Positions 39,630 through 50,951 of a DNA stretch of 64,000 nucleotides are shown here, piece after piece. The stretch covers positions 140,725-204,724 of the forward strand of contig JAOARJ010000013.1 in assembly GCA_025210615.1 (NCBI GenBank), read 5' to 3'. The notes beneath the pieces were generated by a model. The model made no database searches, was not told where the DNA came from, and was given only the letters and a program-made list of their open reading frames with translations. The translations under genes and the position numbers were made by a program. The stretch's first letter is position 1, and the number at the start of each line of letters is the position of its first letter. Source of the stretch: Candidatus Altimarinota bacterium. Its GTDB lineage: Bacteria > Patescibacteriota > Gracilibacteria > BD1-5 > UBA6164.

Positions 39630-40010
39630 ATGATGGGTTTAATAACAAGAATTTTGTTAATTGCGTCACTATTTTTTAATGCCGCTTTATATTATGGTTG
39701 GATGGATTTAGGGCAATATAGAACTTATATTGATAAACTAGCAAAAAGCGGTCAAGAGATTATAGAATCTGACCAATTCAAGAATTTACTTACACTAATT
39801 CAAGATAAATTTAAAGAGGCATATTGAGAAGATATCGCGAAACTTGAAGAAGAAGTGAAAACAAAGATTCAAGAAGTATGAGAAGAAAAAGCTGTTGAGC
39901 TTGTTCAAGAGAAATATAATAAATTGACAGAAGCAGATATACAAACTATAGCTGATGAAGTTATTAAAAAAGAAGAAGAGAGTAAAATTTCTTCTGAAAC
40001 TACTAAATAA
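39630..40010 (+). CDS. Small membrane protein with coiled-coil tail (126 aa)
   Basis: A 126-residue protein. ATG at 39630 (a second ATG follows at 39633) starts a hydrophobic helix (LITRILLIASLFFNAALYYG), then about 95 charged residues forming a likely coiled coil (EDIAKLEEEVKTKIQEVGEE). The frame is open upstream through TTG at 39621, which I do not prefer. No family. It shares a bidirectional terminator with the convergent protease gene. Confidence 0.55.
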
Positions 40011-40014
40011 AAAA

Positions 40015-40039
40015 AAAACTCCTAACAATTAGGAGTTTT
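40015..40039. terminator. Bidirectional terminator
   Basis: Perfect arms aaaactccta / taggagtttt around a 5-nt loop, with A- and T-runs on both sides. Confidence 0.8.
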
Positions 40040-40052
40040 AATTTTGATTAAT

Positions 40053-42083
40053 TTATTTTTCTTTACTAAAAGAAGTGTTATATAGCATTTTTTTTAAGGC
40101 TACAAATCAGTCAATTCCATTTTTATCTGTTGAAACAGTCATTACATAAAGATTTTTTTCTTTATCTAAAATAAATATTACTCAACTATGTTCTTCTTCT
40201 ACAAAAACGCTTATAAATTGTTCTCATTTACTGTTATATTTTTTTTCAAGTTTTACATTGTCCATATCTTCATAAACATATTTCAGGTTTGAATAAATAT
40301 CTTTTTCAATTTCACTTGGAGTTTTTTCTGAATTTTTATATTTACTAGATTTAGTCATTGATGCAACAGCATGTTTTCCGTTTTTATAAGGATAAATAAG
40401 TTGCATTATATTAGAAAATCATTCTGTTAAATCAACCTTTAATAGATGTTGTACAACAAAATTTTCTCCAGTTTTTATTTTAATATTACCAAAAGTTATA
40501 TATGTTTCATCATTAATTTGAATATTATTAATTGTTATTTTTTTATAAATATCTTTCAAATAATCTTTTGCCTTTTCCTCTCATTTTTTAGTTAAAGGAG
40601 TAATAATCACATCAACAGCAGAATTTTTTTCTAGTTTATATAAATTAAATATATCATAATTTAAGAATGTTTTATCTTTATCTGTCTTACATAAATAGCT
40701 TCAAGTAGACATTTGTTCACAATTTTTTATTTTTTCAGCATCATCTTCTAAGATTAAATCAGAGATTTTTTTATTTCTTCTTTCATAATCAAAATTTTCT
40801 CTTTCAAAGTATTCTCAATTATTGTCTATAATGTCAGAAATAATTATTTGAACTATATAATTTTCATCTTTTATCATTATATAATCATGATAATTTCAGA
40901 AAATTATAGTATAATCTTCTTGTTTTATATCTTTGAAAACATCTTTTATTTCTACTCATCTATTATTATATGATGTTAATTTTTTTTCATCATAATCATA
41001 CCATTTATTCAATATATGAATAAATCTTTCTAAGTTAATTTTTTCTTGTTCTTCTAATTTTTTATTTTTTTCTAAAAATGTTTTAATTTTATCTTGTGGA
41101 ACTAAGTAACCAATAGTGTTATTATCAGTTTTTCAAGCTACACTTATAGCCATTAGATTTCAGTCTTTATCAAACACTCAACCTCATGAGCTTCCATGGT
41201 CAATAAGCGCATCAGTTTTATATCTTCCGTCATCTTGACCAGAGATTTTTCATTCTGTTAAAGTAATAGTACTACCTCAAATACCAGGATATCAATATAT
41301 TGTAATTTGTTCACCTAGTGAAACTTCTTTATCTCTAATATTTATTTCAGGCACTAAATCTACTTTTTCTCAGAAAATATCTTTATCATCTAATTTTATT
41401 AATGCGACATCAACTTCTTTATCAAAAGCTTCAACTCTACCAGTATAGACACATTTTGGTTTTTCAGTAAAACTTCTGTTTTCACAAATTGCCAGGTGAG
41501 TAAAAGGGATTTCTTTTTTCTCGTCTTTTAGGATTACATGAGCATTTGTAAGGATTTTATTTTTTTCTATTAATACTCAAGAACCTGTAGAGTAAGGGAT
41601 AAAACTATGTCAAAAATCATTATAATTTATAGCAACAATTTTATAACTTAGTTTAGCAGGAGAGGAAATTTTTTCACTACTTACTTCTTCTTCTTTATTA
41701 TTGTCTTTAATTTCAGTATTATTTTCTTCTAAATCTAAATAGTTATTTAGATAAATAATTTCAGCATTTAATTTTATGCTAGTTATAACATATTTAAAAT
41801 CAGATTTAAAGTTATTCTCAAGTGCTTCTAGTTTTTTAATAAAAGCGGTTAAAGATTGTTTTGTATTAAATTTTTGATTAATTAAAGCTTTAAAACTCGG
41901 CAGGGCAGATTTATATGAACTACTTACTTTAGAATTATTTGTTTCTAATTTAGTTTCTAGACTTTGAATGTAATTTTGTTTTTTCTCTAAAGAAGAAATA
42001 TCCTCTATATTATCAGAAAAATTAGCAAAAACATTTATGCTTAATAAAAGCGATATAAAAATACCTCCTAATAGTTTTTTCAT
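40053..42083 (-). CDS. Secreted trypsin-like (S1) serine protease with large C-terminal region
   Basis: A 676-residue protein. Signal peptide KKLLGGIFISLLLSINVFA, then a helical region to about residue 150, then a chymotrypsin-fold protease: GSGVLIEKNKILTNAHVI (His), VDVALIKLDDKDIFG (Asp) and IDHGSSGGGVFDKDGNL (Ser in GSSGGG). All three catalytic residues are present, so activity is likely. The last 300 or so residues contain two similar lipoprotein-like domains (for example GYYHDYIMIKDENYIVQII-type and NIMQLIYPYKNGKHAVASMT). It is exported, possibly for attacking or remodelling host or neighbour proteins. That use is speculation. Confidence 0.8.
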
Positions 42084-42164
42084 AAAATTTTCTTTAAATT
42101 AATTAAAATAAAAATTGCCTGAATAGTATAATATTATATACAAATAAGTCAAAAGATTTTGAAA

Positions 42165-42189
42165 AAAATCCTTGTAAAATAAGGATTTT
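42165..42189 (-). terminator. Terminator of the radA-yigZ-SDR operon
   Basis: Arms aaaatcctt / aaggatttt with a 7-nt loop. The run of A before it (42162-42168) gives the T-run on the minus strand. Confidence 0.7.
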
Positions 42190-42202
42190 GATTTTTAATA
42201 AT

Positions 42203-42967
42203 TTATTCTCAAGGGCTAGTTAATGTTCAAGCCAAAACTCATCAATCAATATTTATTTCACTACCAGTTATATAGCTAGAGTCTTCACTAGCTAAGAAAA
42301 CGCAAGCTTTTGCTACTTCGTTAGGAGTTCAAAATCTTTTCATTGGAATATCTTTTGATAGACGTTTTTCATCTTCTTTGTCCCACATAGCTGTCATTAT
42401 TGAAGCAGGATTTAGACAATTACATCTAACTTTTAATCACTGCCCACAAGCGTATAATGCTACACTTTTTGTATGATTTCTAATAGCGGCTTTTGTGCTG
42501 GCATAAGCGCTTATATTAGGAACTCAAACTATTCCAGATCTAGAAGCCATATTGATAATGTTTCATTCTCAACCTACTTTTCTATTATTTTGTAAAAAGT
42601 ATTTACATCATAGAAATACGCTTTCTAAGTTGATTTTATGCACTAATTGCCAACTCTCTAATGTAGCATTTTCAGGGTCTTGAGGTCAGAAATTATTTCA
42701 TAAAATTCAAGCATTATTTACTAAAATATCTACGCGTCAATATTTGTCTATAATTTCTTTAAAAGCTGATTGCCAAGCCGTTTCATTTGTTACATCAAGT
42801 TTTATAAAATAGCTGTTTTCAAGTTCTTGTTCTAACTTCTTTCAGGCTTCTAAATTTATATCAGCAATAATAACAGTCGCTCAAGAATTAGAAAATTCTC
42901 TAGCAATAGCCTCTCATATTCAAGCTGCTCATCCTGTTATTAAAGCGATTTTATTTTTTAATTTCAT
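42203..42967 (-). CDS. Short-chain dehydrogenase/reductase
   Basis: A 254-residue classical SDR with Rossmann fold. The NAD(P)-binding motif ALITGGAAGIGEAIA is at the N-terminus, NNAG in DILVNNAGILGNN follows, and the catalytic Ser-Tyr-Lys set is in ASRSGIVGVPNISAYASTK (S, then YxxxK). The C-terminal EINIDGGVLAG is typical. Substrate unknown. It is the third gene of a minus-strand unit with radA and a YigZ-like gene (gaps of 3 and 6 bases), although no functional link is evident. Confidence 0.92.
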
Positions 42968-42973
42968 AATATT

Positions 42974-43390
42974 TTATTTTAATTTATTTAAAAATAATTT
43001 ACTAGCGTCTATGACATTTTTGAATCTATCTGCTTGCAGGTATACTCATCAGAAAATTCTTGTTACGACTACTATTAAATTTACAGCATTTTCTCTTTTT
43101 AGTTCTCTTAAAATACACATTCCAGCGCCAGTTTCTCAGTCATCATTTTTTCATTCTATAAGCGCTCAAGATTCTCATTTTATAATGTATGCGTAGCTGT
43201 TATGTGTTGCTTTTTGGAAATATTTATTTTTATTTAAATTTTTTATAAATTGTTTCACTTCTTCTTCTGACTTAACTTTTCATCAAGTTGTAGTATATTT
43301 AGATTTTCTGTCTACTATAACATTTTTATATATTATAAAAGTTTCTTCAGTTGATAGATTATCTCAAAAATCCATAGCAAATTGGTTCAT
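42974..43390 (-). CDS. YigZ/IMPACT family (UPF0029) protein
   Basis: A 138-residue protein. SKYTTTGGKVKSEEEVKQFI, then ATHNSYAYIIKGE, NDDGETGAGMCILRELKREN and IVVVTRIFGGVYLQADRFKN match the N-terminal UPF0029 domain of YigZ/IMPACT, in particular the RxFGG(x)xL motif. The usual C-terminal ferredoxin-like domain is missing, so it is the one-domain form. IMPACT proteins affect translation-linked stress in eukaryotes. The bacterial role is unclear. The start lies 3 bases after the radA stop. Confidence 0.8.
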
Positions 43391-43393
43391 AAT

Positions 43394-44719
43394 TTAAGAA
43401 AGTTGGTTAATTAAATCTACGATATTATTTAGTTTTATTATATTGATTTTATGTTTTTTTGCTAGTTTAATATTTGGAATATAAATATTTTCAAATCATA
43501 ATTTTTCAGCTTGGCTAATACGCTCTTCTATATTAAAAACATTTTTTATTTTTCAAGTCAAAGAAATTTCTCATATAAAAATTGCATTTCTTGGCATCGC
43601 AAAATTTGTTTTACTAGATATCAAAGAAGCTATAATTGCTAAATCTATAGCAGGGTCTTTTATATGAAGTCATCTAGCAATATTGCTATAAACATCGCTT
43701 GAATCTAATTTTATTTTTGTATATTTTCATAAAACAGCGATAAGCATATCAAGTTTTGACGATATTAATCATCTTGCTGACCTTTTTGGATAGCCAAATT
43801 TTGTATAAGTAGTTAGACTTTCACATTCTACTATTAAGGCTCTACTTCATTCTAAAGTTATACTTAAGGCACTTCAAATAGTAGCCTCTGAGTCTTTGGA
43901 TATAAACTCAAGTCAAGGATTAGGCACATCAATAAGCCCTTTATCTGTCATTTTAAAAATTCATACTTCGTTAGTTGCACCAAATCTATTTTTTACTCAT
44001 CTAAGAATTCTAATATTTTCAAATCTATCTCATTCAAAATATAAAACAGTGTCAACCATATGTTCTAAAGCTTTTGGTCAAGCCAAATTTCAATCTTTAG
44101 TAACATGCCCAATTATAAAAATAGCAGTATTTGTAGTTTTTGAAAAATCAAGCAGAACATCAGTTATATATTTTATTTGATTTATGCTTCCAGAAGCGGA
44201 AGTTATATTATTTGAAGAAATTACACTGATAGAATCCAAGATAACAATATCACACGGATTATCTTTTAAAGTACTCATTATATTTTCAAAATTTGTTTCA
44301 CTAAGAAGGCTTAAATTATCTCATTTTATTTTTAATCTTTCGCTTCTATTACTTATTTGTGATGTTGTTTCTTCTCAAGAGACATAAATAAAATTTTTAT
44401 TTTTTATAAAATCTGAAATTTGAAGAGTTAAGGTAGACTTTCAAATTCAAGGTTCTCCTGATAATAATACCAAACTTCAGGGTACAACTCATCATCATAA
44501 AACATTATTTAATTCGCTAGAACTTGTTTTATATTTTATTTCGCTTTCTTTTTTTGTTAAATCTATTTTATTTAATTTTTGGCTTGTTCAATATATTTTA
44601 TTGCCAGCAGTAGATGATTTTTCTTCTATTATTTTTTCTAAACTTCAAAATTCTCCGCAGACAAAACATTTTCAAGTTAGATTTACTGATTTTGCGCCAC
44701 ATTCTTTACATTGATACAT
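43394..44719 (-). CDS. radA: DNA repair protein RadA
   Basis: A 441-residue RecA-like ATPase of the RadA/Sms family, which helps process recombination intermediates. The N-terminal C4 zinc finger (CKECGAKSVNLTGKCFVCG) is complete, Walker A is GEPGIGKSTLTLQI, Walker B region is DIVILDSISVI, and the diagnostic KNRFG motif occurs in GVKNRFGATNEVG. The C-terminal Lon-like region (residues about 290-441) is present (AIDLAIIASLISSKTNFAMP). First gene of the radA-yigZ-SDR unit. In-frame TGA codons encode the Gly of Walker A. Confidence 0.95.
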
Positions 44720-44818
44720 AATTTTTTCTTTAAATTTTATTTGATATTAGTATATTTAAATATTTTTTTATCTCAAGTTATTTTTAGGATAAATTAAATA
44801 AGGAATTTTTTATATGAT

Positions 44819-44875
44819 AGCGGAGCTTGATAAAATCAAGCTCCGCTAAAGAGGCGCGCCCCAAGGGCGCGCCTC
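44819..44875. repeat. GC-rich double palindrome
   Basis: agcggagcttga/tcaagctccgct (44819-44847) and gaggcgcgcc/ggcgcgcctc (44851-44875). The first resembles cggagctt at 19775 and the second shares ggcgcgcc with 19848 and 61489. It lies between the convergently ended membrane-protein gene and radA. Confidence 0.7.
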
Positions 44876-44889
44876 AACAATAATACTCT

Positions 44890-45597
44890 TTATTTTTTAA
44901 AACTTTCTAAAATTTCTTTAGCAATATCTTTTCAACCTAGTCAAAAAGCCAGTCCTCAAGCTAAAGCTATCATTGAAATAGTCCCTATAAATATAGTATG
45001 AATGATAAATTCATCTACTATTTTTATATAATTTATAGTAGCTAAAGCTGTAAAAAATAATATGATTCCCTTTGAAAAATAAGCCAAAACTTTCGCAGTT
45101 TTTTCATTTTGTAAACTAAGCGCGTGATATACCACATCATAAATAAATCCAGAAAATCTTATACCGAAGAATAAAACTAATCCTCAAATAAATAAACTAG
45201 GTAAATAATTAATTACATCAGCTAAGAATTTTTCTACATCAGTTATCCCAATTTGCATTATAGCAAGCCTAAAAAAGACTATAAAAACATAATATGCAAA
45301 TGCTTTTGAAACAACTCATTCTATATCAACTCTTTTTGAAAAAACTAAAAATTTTTCACTACTTGTTTTTCAAATATTTTCTTCTTTTAGCTTTTCTTCG
45401 CCCTGTAAGTCGCACAAAATTTTATCAATAAATTCTATAATTTTAAATTTTTCAAAAATTTTTATCATAAGTAAATATACAATTCTTCAAATTATTGTTC
45501 ACAGAACAATTATTCAAACTGCTTTTATCGCATTAATTCAGTGTGCATCCCAAGAATTAACTATAAAATCTAAAATATTTTGTATAAAGTCAGGCAT
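44890..45597 (-). CDS. CmpX/MscS-related membrane protein
   Basis: A 235-residue protein with four or so membrane helices. The final segment ALAGGLAFGLGGKDIAKEIL matches the conserved transmembrane-helix repeat of CmpX and MscS-like proteins, which lines the pore in MscS. No beta-domain of a full MscS channel follows, so gating function is uncertain. N-terminal helix NAIKAVGIIVLGTIIGRIVY, and middle helices around FAYYVFIVFFRLAIMQIG and SLFIGGLVLFFGIRFSG. It lies 17 bases after the RsmB-like gene and is followed by a palindrome. Confidence 0.75.
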
Positions 45598-45614
45598 ATT
45601 TTTTTAGTTAAAAA

Positions 45615-46985
45615 TTATTTTCTAGCGTATTTTGTTGGTAATAAATTTTTTATATTTTCTCCTTGAATTTCGGCTAATCAAGCAGGAGTATTTTTATATT
45701 TTATCGCTATATATCCTTTTTTTAAAGCTGTTTTATTTTCTAAATCATAAGCTTTTAAATATCTATCTATCTCGCTGTTAATTTTTTCGCTAGTTTCATC
45801 TATATTATATACATTTTTTTGCAAGTCAAATATAACTCATAAATTAAAACATGGAGTGAAAATATCAGTCAATTCTCAAATTTTTACTCAAACTTTAAAG
45901 AAAAATAGTTTATTGAAATATTCTCAAAAATTATGTTTAGAAATATAAATTTCGCTATTATGTTTGTAGAAAAAATAATTTTTTATGTCTAAATCAAAAT
46001 TTTCTTCTAAAAATCTTAACACTGTTTTTGTTTCTCTACTAGACAATTTTTCTATTGTATTTTTTGGCTCAGGCATTTGTTTACTTGCTTTATCTACTGA
46101 CGCAATTTTTCTTATTTTTGTTATAAAAAATCATCAAGTTTTATCTGTATGAGGCCATAATCTTTTTGTTTCTTCGTTATCTATTTTGATAGTTTCTATA
46201 ATATTTCAGTATTTTTTATAGAATTTTTTTAGAACTCATTCGTTTTCAATTTTATTTAAAGTACAAGTAGAAAATACAATTTCTCATCAGACTTTACATG
46301 TTATTAAAGCGCTTTCAAGTAATCAAAATTGAAGTTTTGCAATTGATTTTATGTTTTTTGCATTCCAAAATTTTATAGCATCAGTTCATTTATAACAAGT
46401 TCACTCTCCGCTACATGGAGCGTCTAGTAGTACTTTATCAAATAATTCTGGTAAACTTTTGAAAAATCTTCAATCATAATTAGTAACTCCGATATTATCA
46501 CATCACATTCTTTCTATATTTGTAAAAAGTTGCTTTATTCTAGGTTTATCAAATTCATTTGCGACAATTAGAGAATTAGGATAATATTCGCTTAATTGAG
46601 TCGTTTTTCAACCAGGAGAGCTACTCATATCTAATATTAAATATTGATCATTATCTATAATATCTCAGGACATAAAAAACGGTGAACTACTAGCAGCAAC
46701 TTCTTGGATATAAATTAGTCACATAATATGTTCAAAAGTGCTTCCTAAAGGGATTTTTAAATCAGTAGTTCTATCAATATAAAACATATTTTTTCAGAAA
46801 TTACTTTCTGTAAGTTCCCAATCATTTCTTTTTACTAGTTTTTTAAAATTATCTATACTAATCTTATTTGTATTGATTCTAAAGCTTTTTTTCAAAGGTT
46901 TTTCTAAATGTTCTTTAAAATTTTTAAACTCAGTTTCATTAAAATCAAAAGTATTCTTTATATAATCAAGAAAATCTTGTTTCAT
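45615..46985 (-). CDS. RsmB/RsmF/NOP2-type RNA (cytosine-C5) methyltransferase
   Basis: A 456-residue SAM-dependent m5C methyltransferase. The SAM-binding motif I is in LDMSSSPGGKTTQLSEYY, and the two cysteines of the mechanism are in KVLLDAPCSGEGT (motif IV, PC) and EIVFSTCTLNKIENEG (motif VI, TC). Both are present, so it should be catalytic. The C-terminus has an extension of about 140 residues similar to RsmF. Target base (16S or tRNA) is not decidable. Start ATG 46985 follows an A/T-rich leader. The CmpX-like gene follows after 17 bases. Confidence 0.9.
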
Positions 46986-47046
46986 CAAATTTTTATTATT
47001 TATTAATATTTTTAGTATAAAAAAAACTAGCGATATGTCTAGTTTA

Positions 47047-47411
47047 TTATTTTATTTTTCTGTACTCAAAGTCAAAGCTATCAAAAATAGACAAAAATAT
47101 TTTTCTTAAATCTTCTTTTTCAAGATGTCATTTAGCTACTCAAATAGCAATATCTTCCAATTTATAGTCCAAAAAGATAATAGAGCAGTTATAGCAGTTC
47201 TTTTGTTTCAATCAATAAAAGGATGAAATTTTATAATACAATAAAATAATTGAACAGATTTATCTGTAAAATTGGGATAATATTCATTATTTTGAATATG
47301 TGTCAATACAGAGTCTACAGCATTTAAATTATGTTCTCAATGTTTTCATCAATACTCGTTTAATAAAAAATCGTGAGCATCAAGTAAGAATTCTAGGGAA
47401 ATATATTGCAT
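47047..47411 (-). pseudogene. Fic/Doc-type toxin gene with a one-base frameshift
   Basis: The first part (ATG 47409-47411) encodes about 80 residues ending with the Fic motif FHPFIDGNKRTAITALL, the HPFxxGNxR core of AMPylating or phosphorylating Fic/Doc proteins. At 47171-47175 a run of five A (T on the coding strand) shifts the frame and gives an early TAG. Adding one T restores FLDYKLEDIAIGVAKGHL, continuing as KIFLSIFDSFDFEYRKIK to TAA 47047-47049, a perfect Doc-like C-terminus. So the gene is broken by one base in a homopolymer, or this is a sequencing error or programmed slip. The antitoxin candidate lies 4 bases upstream. Confidence 0.8.
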
Positions 47412-47415
47412 AATT

Positions 47416-47562
47416 TTATTTTTTAGATAGTCTTTTTAGGGCTTCTTTTTCAGCTTCTTTTTTAGTCTTAAATATAATAAAATCTTTTCAAGACATAGAA
47501 ACAAATTTTCAAGTTTTAGCATCTTTATAGCAGATTATTTTTTTATTTTCTTGATTATTCAT
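47416..47562 (-). CDS. Small basic protein, candidate antitoxin partner (48 aa)
   Basis: A 48-residue protein MNNQENKKIICYKDAKTGKF... ending KEALKRLSKK. The YKDAKTGKFVS motif, a beta-hairpin seen in small proteins next to toxin genes, precedes a helix rich in Lys and Glu. It lies 4 bases upstream of the Fic/Doc-type toxin gene in the same transcript, the usual place for an antitoxin. No DNA-binding motif is evident. Function inferred from context. Confidence 0.6.
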
Positions 47563-47630
47563 AATGTATTTTTATTTAATTATTGCTATAATTTTACACA
47601 AAAAAAAGTATTTTGCAATTATAAATACTC

Positions 47631-48047
47631 CTAATTCTTTTTATTAATAGGATATAAGAATTTTACTATAATATAGGCTAGTCACAGAATTTGTACAAAA
47701 TTTTCTCAAGCTATAAGTAGAAGTAAGGGTTTTGCTTCTTCAAAAATAAACATTTCAAAGACAATTCAGAAAGCGACTCAAATAAGAATAAAATATTGAA
47801 ATAATACCATAGCATAAAGTACAGAACTAATTTTTGTTGACCATTGTCTTCTTAGTTCATAATAATCTCTTTCTCAATCTGCTCTAATTTCTTGGATTTT
47901 TGATTTATATATTTCATCTGATTTTGCTTTTAATTTTCTTTCAAATTTTGATTCATTTTTTATTTCTGTTTTTTGTTTTTCTTTTTCTGTCCAAAGAATT
48001 TGAGCGATTTTTTTTATATCAATATGTCAGGTATTTGAGTCTTTCAT
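47631..48047 (-). CDS. Two-helix membrane protein after ImmA-like gene (138 aa)
   Basis: A 138-residue protein with a charged N-terminal half (TEKEKQKTEIKNESKFERKL, a likely coiled coil) and two membrane helices near residues 78-96 (ISSVLYAMVLFQYFILIGVA) and 108-130. It starts 10 bases after the ImmA-like stop and is probably its operon partner. No family recognised. Confidence 0.5.
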
Positions 48048-48057
48048 AAAAAATTTG

Positions 48058-48558
48058 TTATTGATATTCGTTTGTGAGTCTAAATTCCATCATTTGAGGG
48101 GATACTCAGAATAATTTTGCTAATTGAGGAGCTGAGAAATCAGCTACAAAATTATCTAGTAAAAATTTAGGGGCTAATAGATGTGCTGCAAATTGATCAG
48201 CTTGTCTTTCTATAATATCTCTATTTTTATTTTCTTTTCTGTATACTATCGCATAACTATCATTTTGAGCTAATTCCTGTTGATGCATCACATAATGTCA
48301 TAATTCGTGAGCTACAGTAAAGGCTTTTCTAGTATCGGCATCATTTTTATTTATAAAAATTGTTTTATTTTCTATGTCCAGCATTCCAGAGATATTATCT
48401 ACACTTTCAGGAAATTCCATTTCTTCTAGATTTAGTCCAAGGTCGTTTAAAATTTTAGTAATATCGACGGGTGGTTTTGTTATATTATACTGTTCCAATA
48501 TTTCTAAAGCGAAGAATTTTGCTAATTTTAACGAATCAGGTATTTTTGTGTGGTTCAT
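48058..48558 (-). CDS. ImmA/IrrE family metallopeptidase
   Basis: A 166-residue zinc peptidase. The catalytic HExxH is in AFTVAHELGHYVMHQ and the third zinc ligand Glu is in ERQADQFAAHLLAP, the ImmA/IrrE pattern. The N-terminal DITKILNDLGLNLEEMEF is the usual domain start. Such proteins typically cleave or relieve a repressor encoded next to them. Here no HTH gene is adjacent, and a two-helix membrane protein follows instead. It lies close to the Fic-type toxin locus, hinting at a stress or defence patch. Activity inferred. Confidence 0.88.
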
Positions 48559-48752
48559 ACACTTAGGCTTAATAATAAATTAAACTCACTTTTTTTAATA
48601 AAATAATCTTAAAAATTTATTTTTAGATTAAATTCTAACACATTATATACTACTTGTCAATGTAAAAAATATATTATAAAAAAATAAAATTTGCTATTCT
48701 ATATAAAAACTATTATAATCAAGCAAAATATTAAATAATTTTCTAGAAAATT

Positions 48753-49604
48753 ATGAAAAAATTCATTTTAACTTTATCAATATTACTAGCCTGAATATAT
48801 TTATCTAATTTTATTAGTGCCATTGTTATTACAAAAAATTCTTGAGAAGTTTTAGATAATACAACTTGGACAAATATTTCTAATTTGACTAATAAAATAG
48901 ATGTCAGTTCTAGTGATATAAAATTAAATTGACAATTATATGTGACTTGAAAATTATGTGATAATTCTTGAAAATGTTTATGAGAAAAAATCTGAACAGA
49001 AAATTCTCCTTGAACAAATTGTAAGACTATTTTAGCTGATGAGCCTTCTTATCTAAATCAAGATTGAGAGTATTGGATAAAGCCAGATTGATATGCATGA
49101 AGTGCTTTTAAAACTCTTTGTGATATGACTACAGATTGATGAGGTCGGACTATTATTTCAAATATTAATGATACTAAAAGAGCAATATGAATAAGAAATT
49201 GAAATGTTACAAATATTCCTGATTTATCTACTTTTTGAGTCATAAATTCAACGACTTGAACTGCTCTATATAACTGAGCAACCGCGATATTATTTAAATC
49301 TTGAAATTATAAATACTCTATAACTAATTCTTCAACTGCTTTAAGTTGTCTAAAGTGAACTACAGTTTCATATCAAGTATTGCATAATTGAGTTGTTGCA
49401 AAATTATGAAGTTCTACTTTAACAGTACCAAGACTGGATTATTTATGATGTAACATATCTTGATATGATGGTTGGCGGTTTTGATGAAATGAATCTTCAA
49501 GTCGGGAATCAAAACAAGCATTCAATAATTATTATAATTGAGCTGCAATTATAGTAAACTGAACTAGAAACACTTCTCATACATTTACTGTTTGGGTTAG
49601 ATAA
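48753..49604 (+). CDS. Secreted fibrinogen-like domain surface protein
   Basis: A 283-residue secreted protein. Signal peptide (KKFILTLSILLAGIYLSNFI) followed by the module VTKNSGEVLDN...IDVSSSDIKLNG that is shared with the protein at 53895. The C-terminal part has SYLNQDGEYWIKPDG and LCDMTTDGGG then CGG-T, which matches the fibrinogen-like/COLF signature with C-x-M-x-T-D-G-G-G-W-T. Trp is expected where CGG occurs. Cys pairs could form disulfides. Likely a cell-surface adhesin. Its terminator is shared with the convergent gene. Confidence 0.75.
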
Positions 49605-49611
49605 ATAAAAT

Positions 49612-49640
49612 AAAACTCTAGATTAATTTCTAGAGTTTTT
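49612..49640. terminator. Bidirectional terminator
   Basis: Perfect arms aaaactctaga / tctagagtttt with a 6-nt loop between convergent genes. Confidence 0.8.
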
Positions 49641-49678
49641 CTATGGAAAATTTATTTAATTACTGTAAAATTGTTTTT

Positions 49679-50809
49679 TTATTTTTCTAATGAATTTCTA
49701 TATTCTTCAAGAACAAGATAAATTTTATGTGCTTCCCAGTTGCTCATAACAGCATAATAACTCATTACTTCTTCTACGAATTTTATTTTTTGAGTTTCAT
49801 CTTTTATAGAATTTTTGCTGAAGTAATTATCTAAAGTAGATTTTACATTGTCTTCTTTTAATGTTTTAGCTAGTTCAATAGCTTTTTTATTATCTGTAAT
49901 TTGAAAAGCAGTATTTTCTAAATTAGTCATTGCAGTAGTATCACCAAAATCACATTCTCAATCTTTTTCACAATCTTCAAAATTTATTTCTTTCATTTCA
50001 GGATAAATTTTTTCTTGAATGCTATATAAATCTTCATAATAAGCATTTATTTTCTTTTGCATTTCAGCAATTTCTTTTGACTGAGTTTTTAATTTCGCTA
50101 ATTTTTTTTGTAAATCAGCTTTATCTGATTTTTTATAATTTTCTAATTCTTTTTCTAAATTAGTAAACTCTTCTTCTGTTTGAATAGTTTCTAGTTTATC
50201 ATAATCAAAATTATTTTCACCTTCAAATAATTTATAGAAATCATCTTGTAATTTATATGCTTCTTCTATTTTTGTAGTTTTTGCTAATTTAGAAGCGATT
50301 TCTTCTATTTTTTTTGTTACTGTAGAATTTTTTGCTATTTTTTTATAGGTATTAAGTTCTTCAGTAAAATATTTTTTTACATCTTCAATATTTTCTTGAA
50401 AAGTATTACCTAGTTGCATATTAGGTAGTTTATCATAATCAAAATTATTTTCATCTTCAAATAGTTTTGAAAATTCTTTTTCTAATTTTTCAGCGTCTTC
50501 TAATTTAGAAACTTTTTTTAATTTACTTAATAATTCATCTATTTTTTTCTTTACTGAATCAGTTTTAGCAGCTTTTTTATAGCTTTCTAATTCTTTAGGC
50601 AAGTACTCTTTAATTTCTTTTAAAGTAGGTTTATATTCCTCAATATTTTCCCAATTTTGAAAATTATCTATATCATCTAAATTGATTGCTTTTACAGCGT
50701 TATTGTTGATTTTCGTTGCATTTATTGTATTACCAGCATTAACAAAATTTGTAGAAGTTACTGATAGAGCTGCGATTAATAGGGCAGCAGTTCAAATTTT
50801 TTTGTTCAT
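49679..50809 (-). CDS. Secreted helical protein with tandem repeats (376 aa)
   Basis: A 376-residue exported protein. Signal peptide IGTAALLIAALSVTSTNFVN-A. The mature part is almost all helix, with two copies of a roughly 65-residue unit: ELESYKKAAKTDSVKKKIDE...KLFEDENNFDYDKL and ELNTYKKIAKNSTVTKKIEE...KLFEGENNFDYDKL. A third degenerate unit follows (KELENYKKSDKADLQKKL), then a coiled coil. Ends LVLEEYRNSLEK. No family. A 14-nt perfect palindrome lies 36 bases upstream of the start and may be an operator. Confidence 0.65.
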
Positions 50810-50844
50810 ATTATAATTTATTTATTTGTTTAAAATAGAAATTT

Positions 50845-50858
50845 TACAAGCGCTTGTA
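50845..50858. promoter_or_regulatory. Perfect 14-nt palindrome, possible operator
   Basis: tacaagcgcttgta, GC-containing and exact, between the divergent secreted-protein gene (start 50809) and tRNA-Leu. It could bind a dimeric repressor. No regulator is identified. Confidence 0.35.
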
Positions 50859-50951
50859 TCTCCTATAATCTTTTTTTAAAAAAAGGTTACAAAAAGTTAA
50901 ATTTAATTTTGACTTTTGCCTAAAAAAACATAAACTATTTGAGCAAAATTT

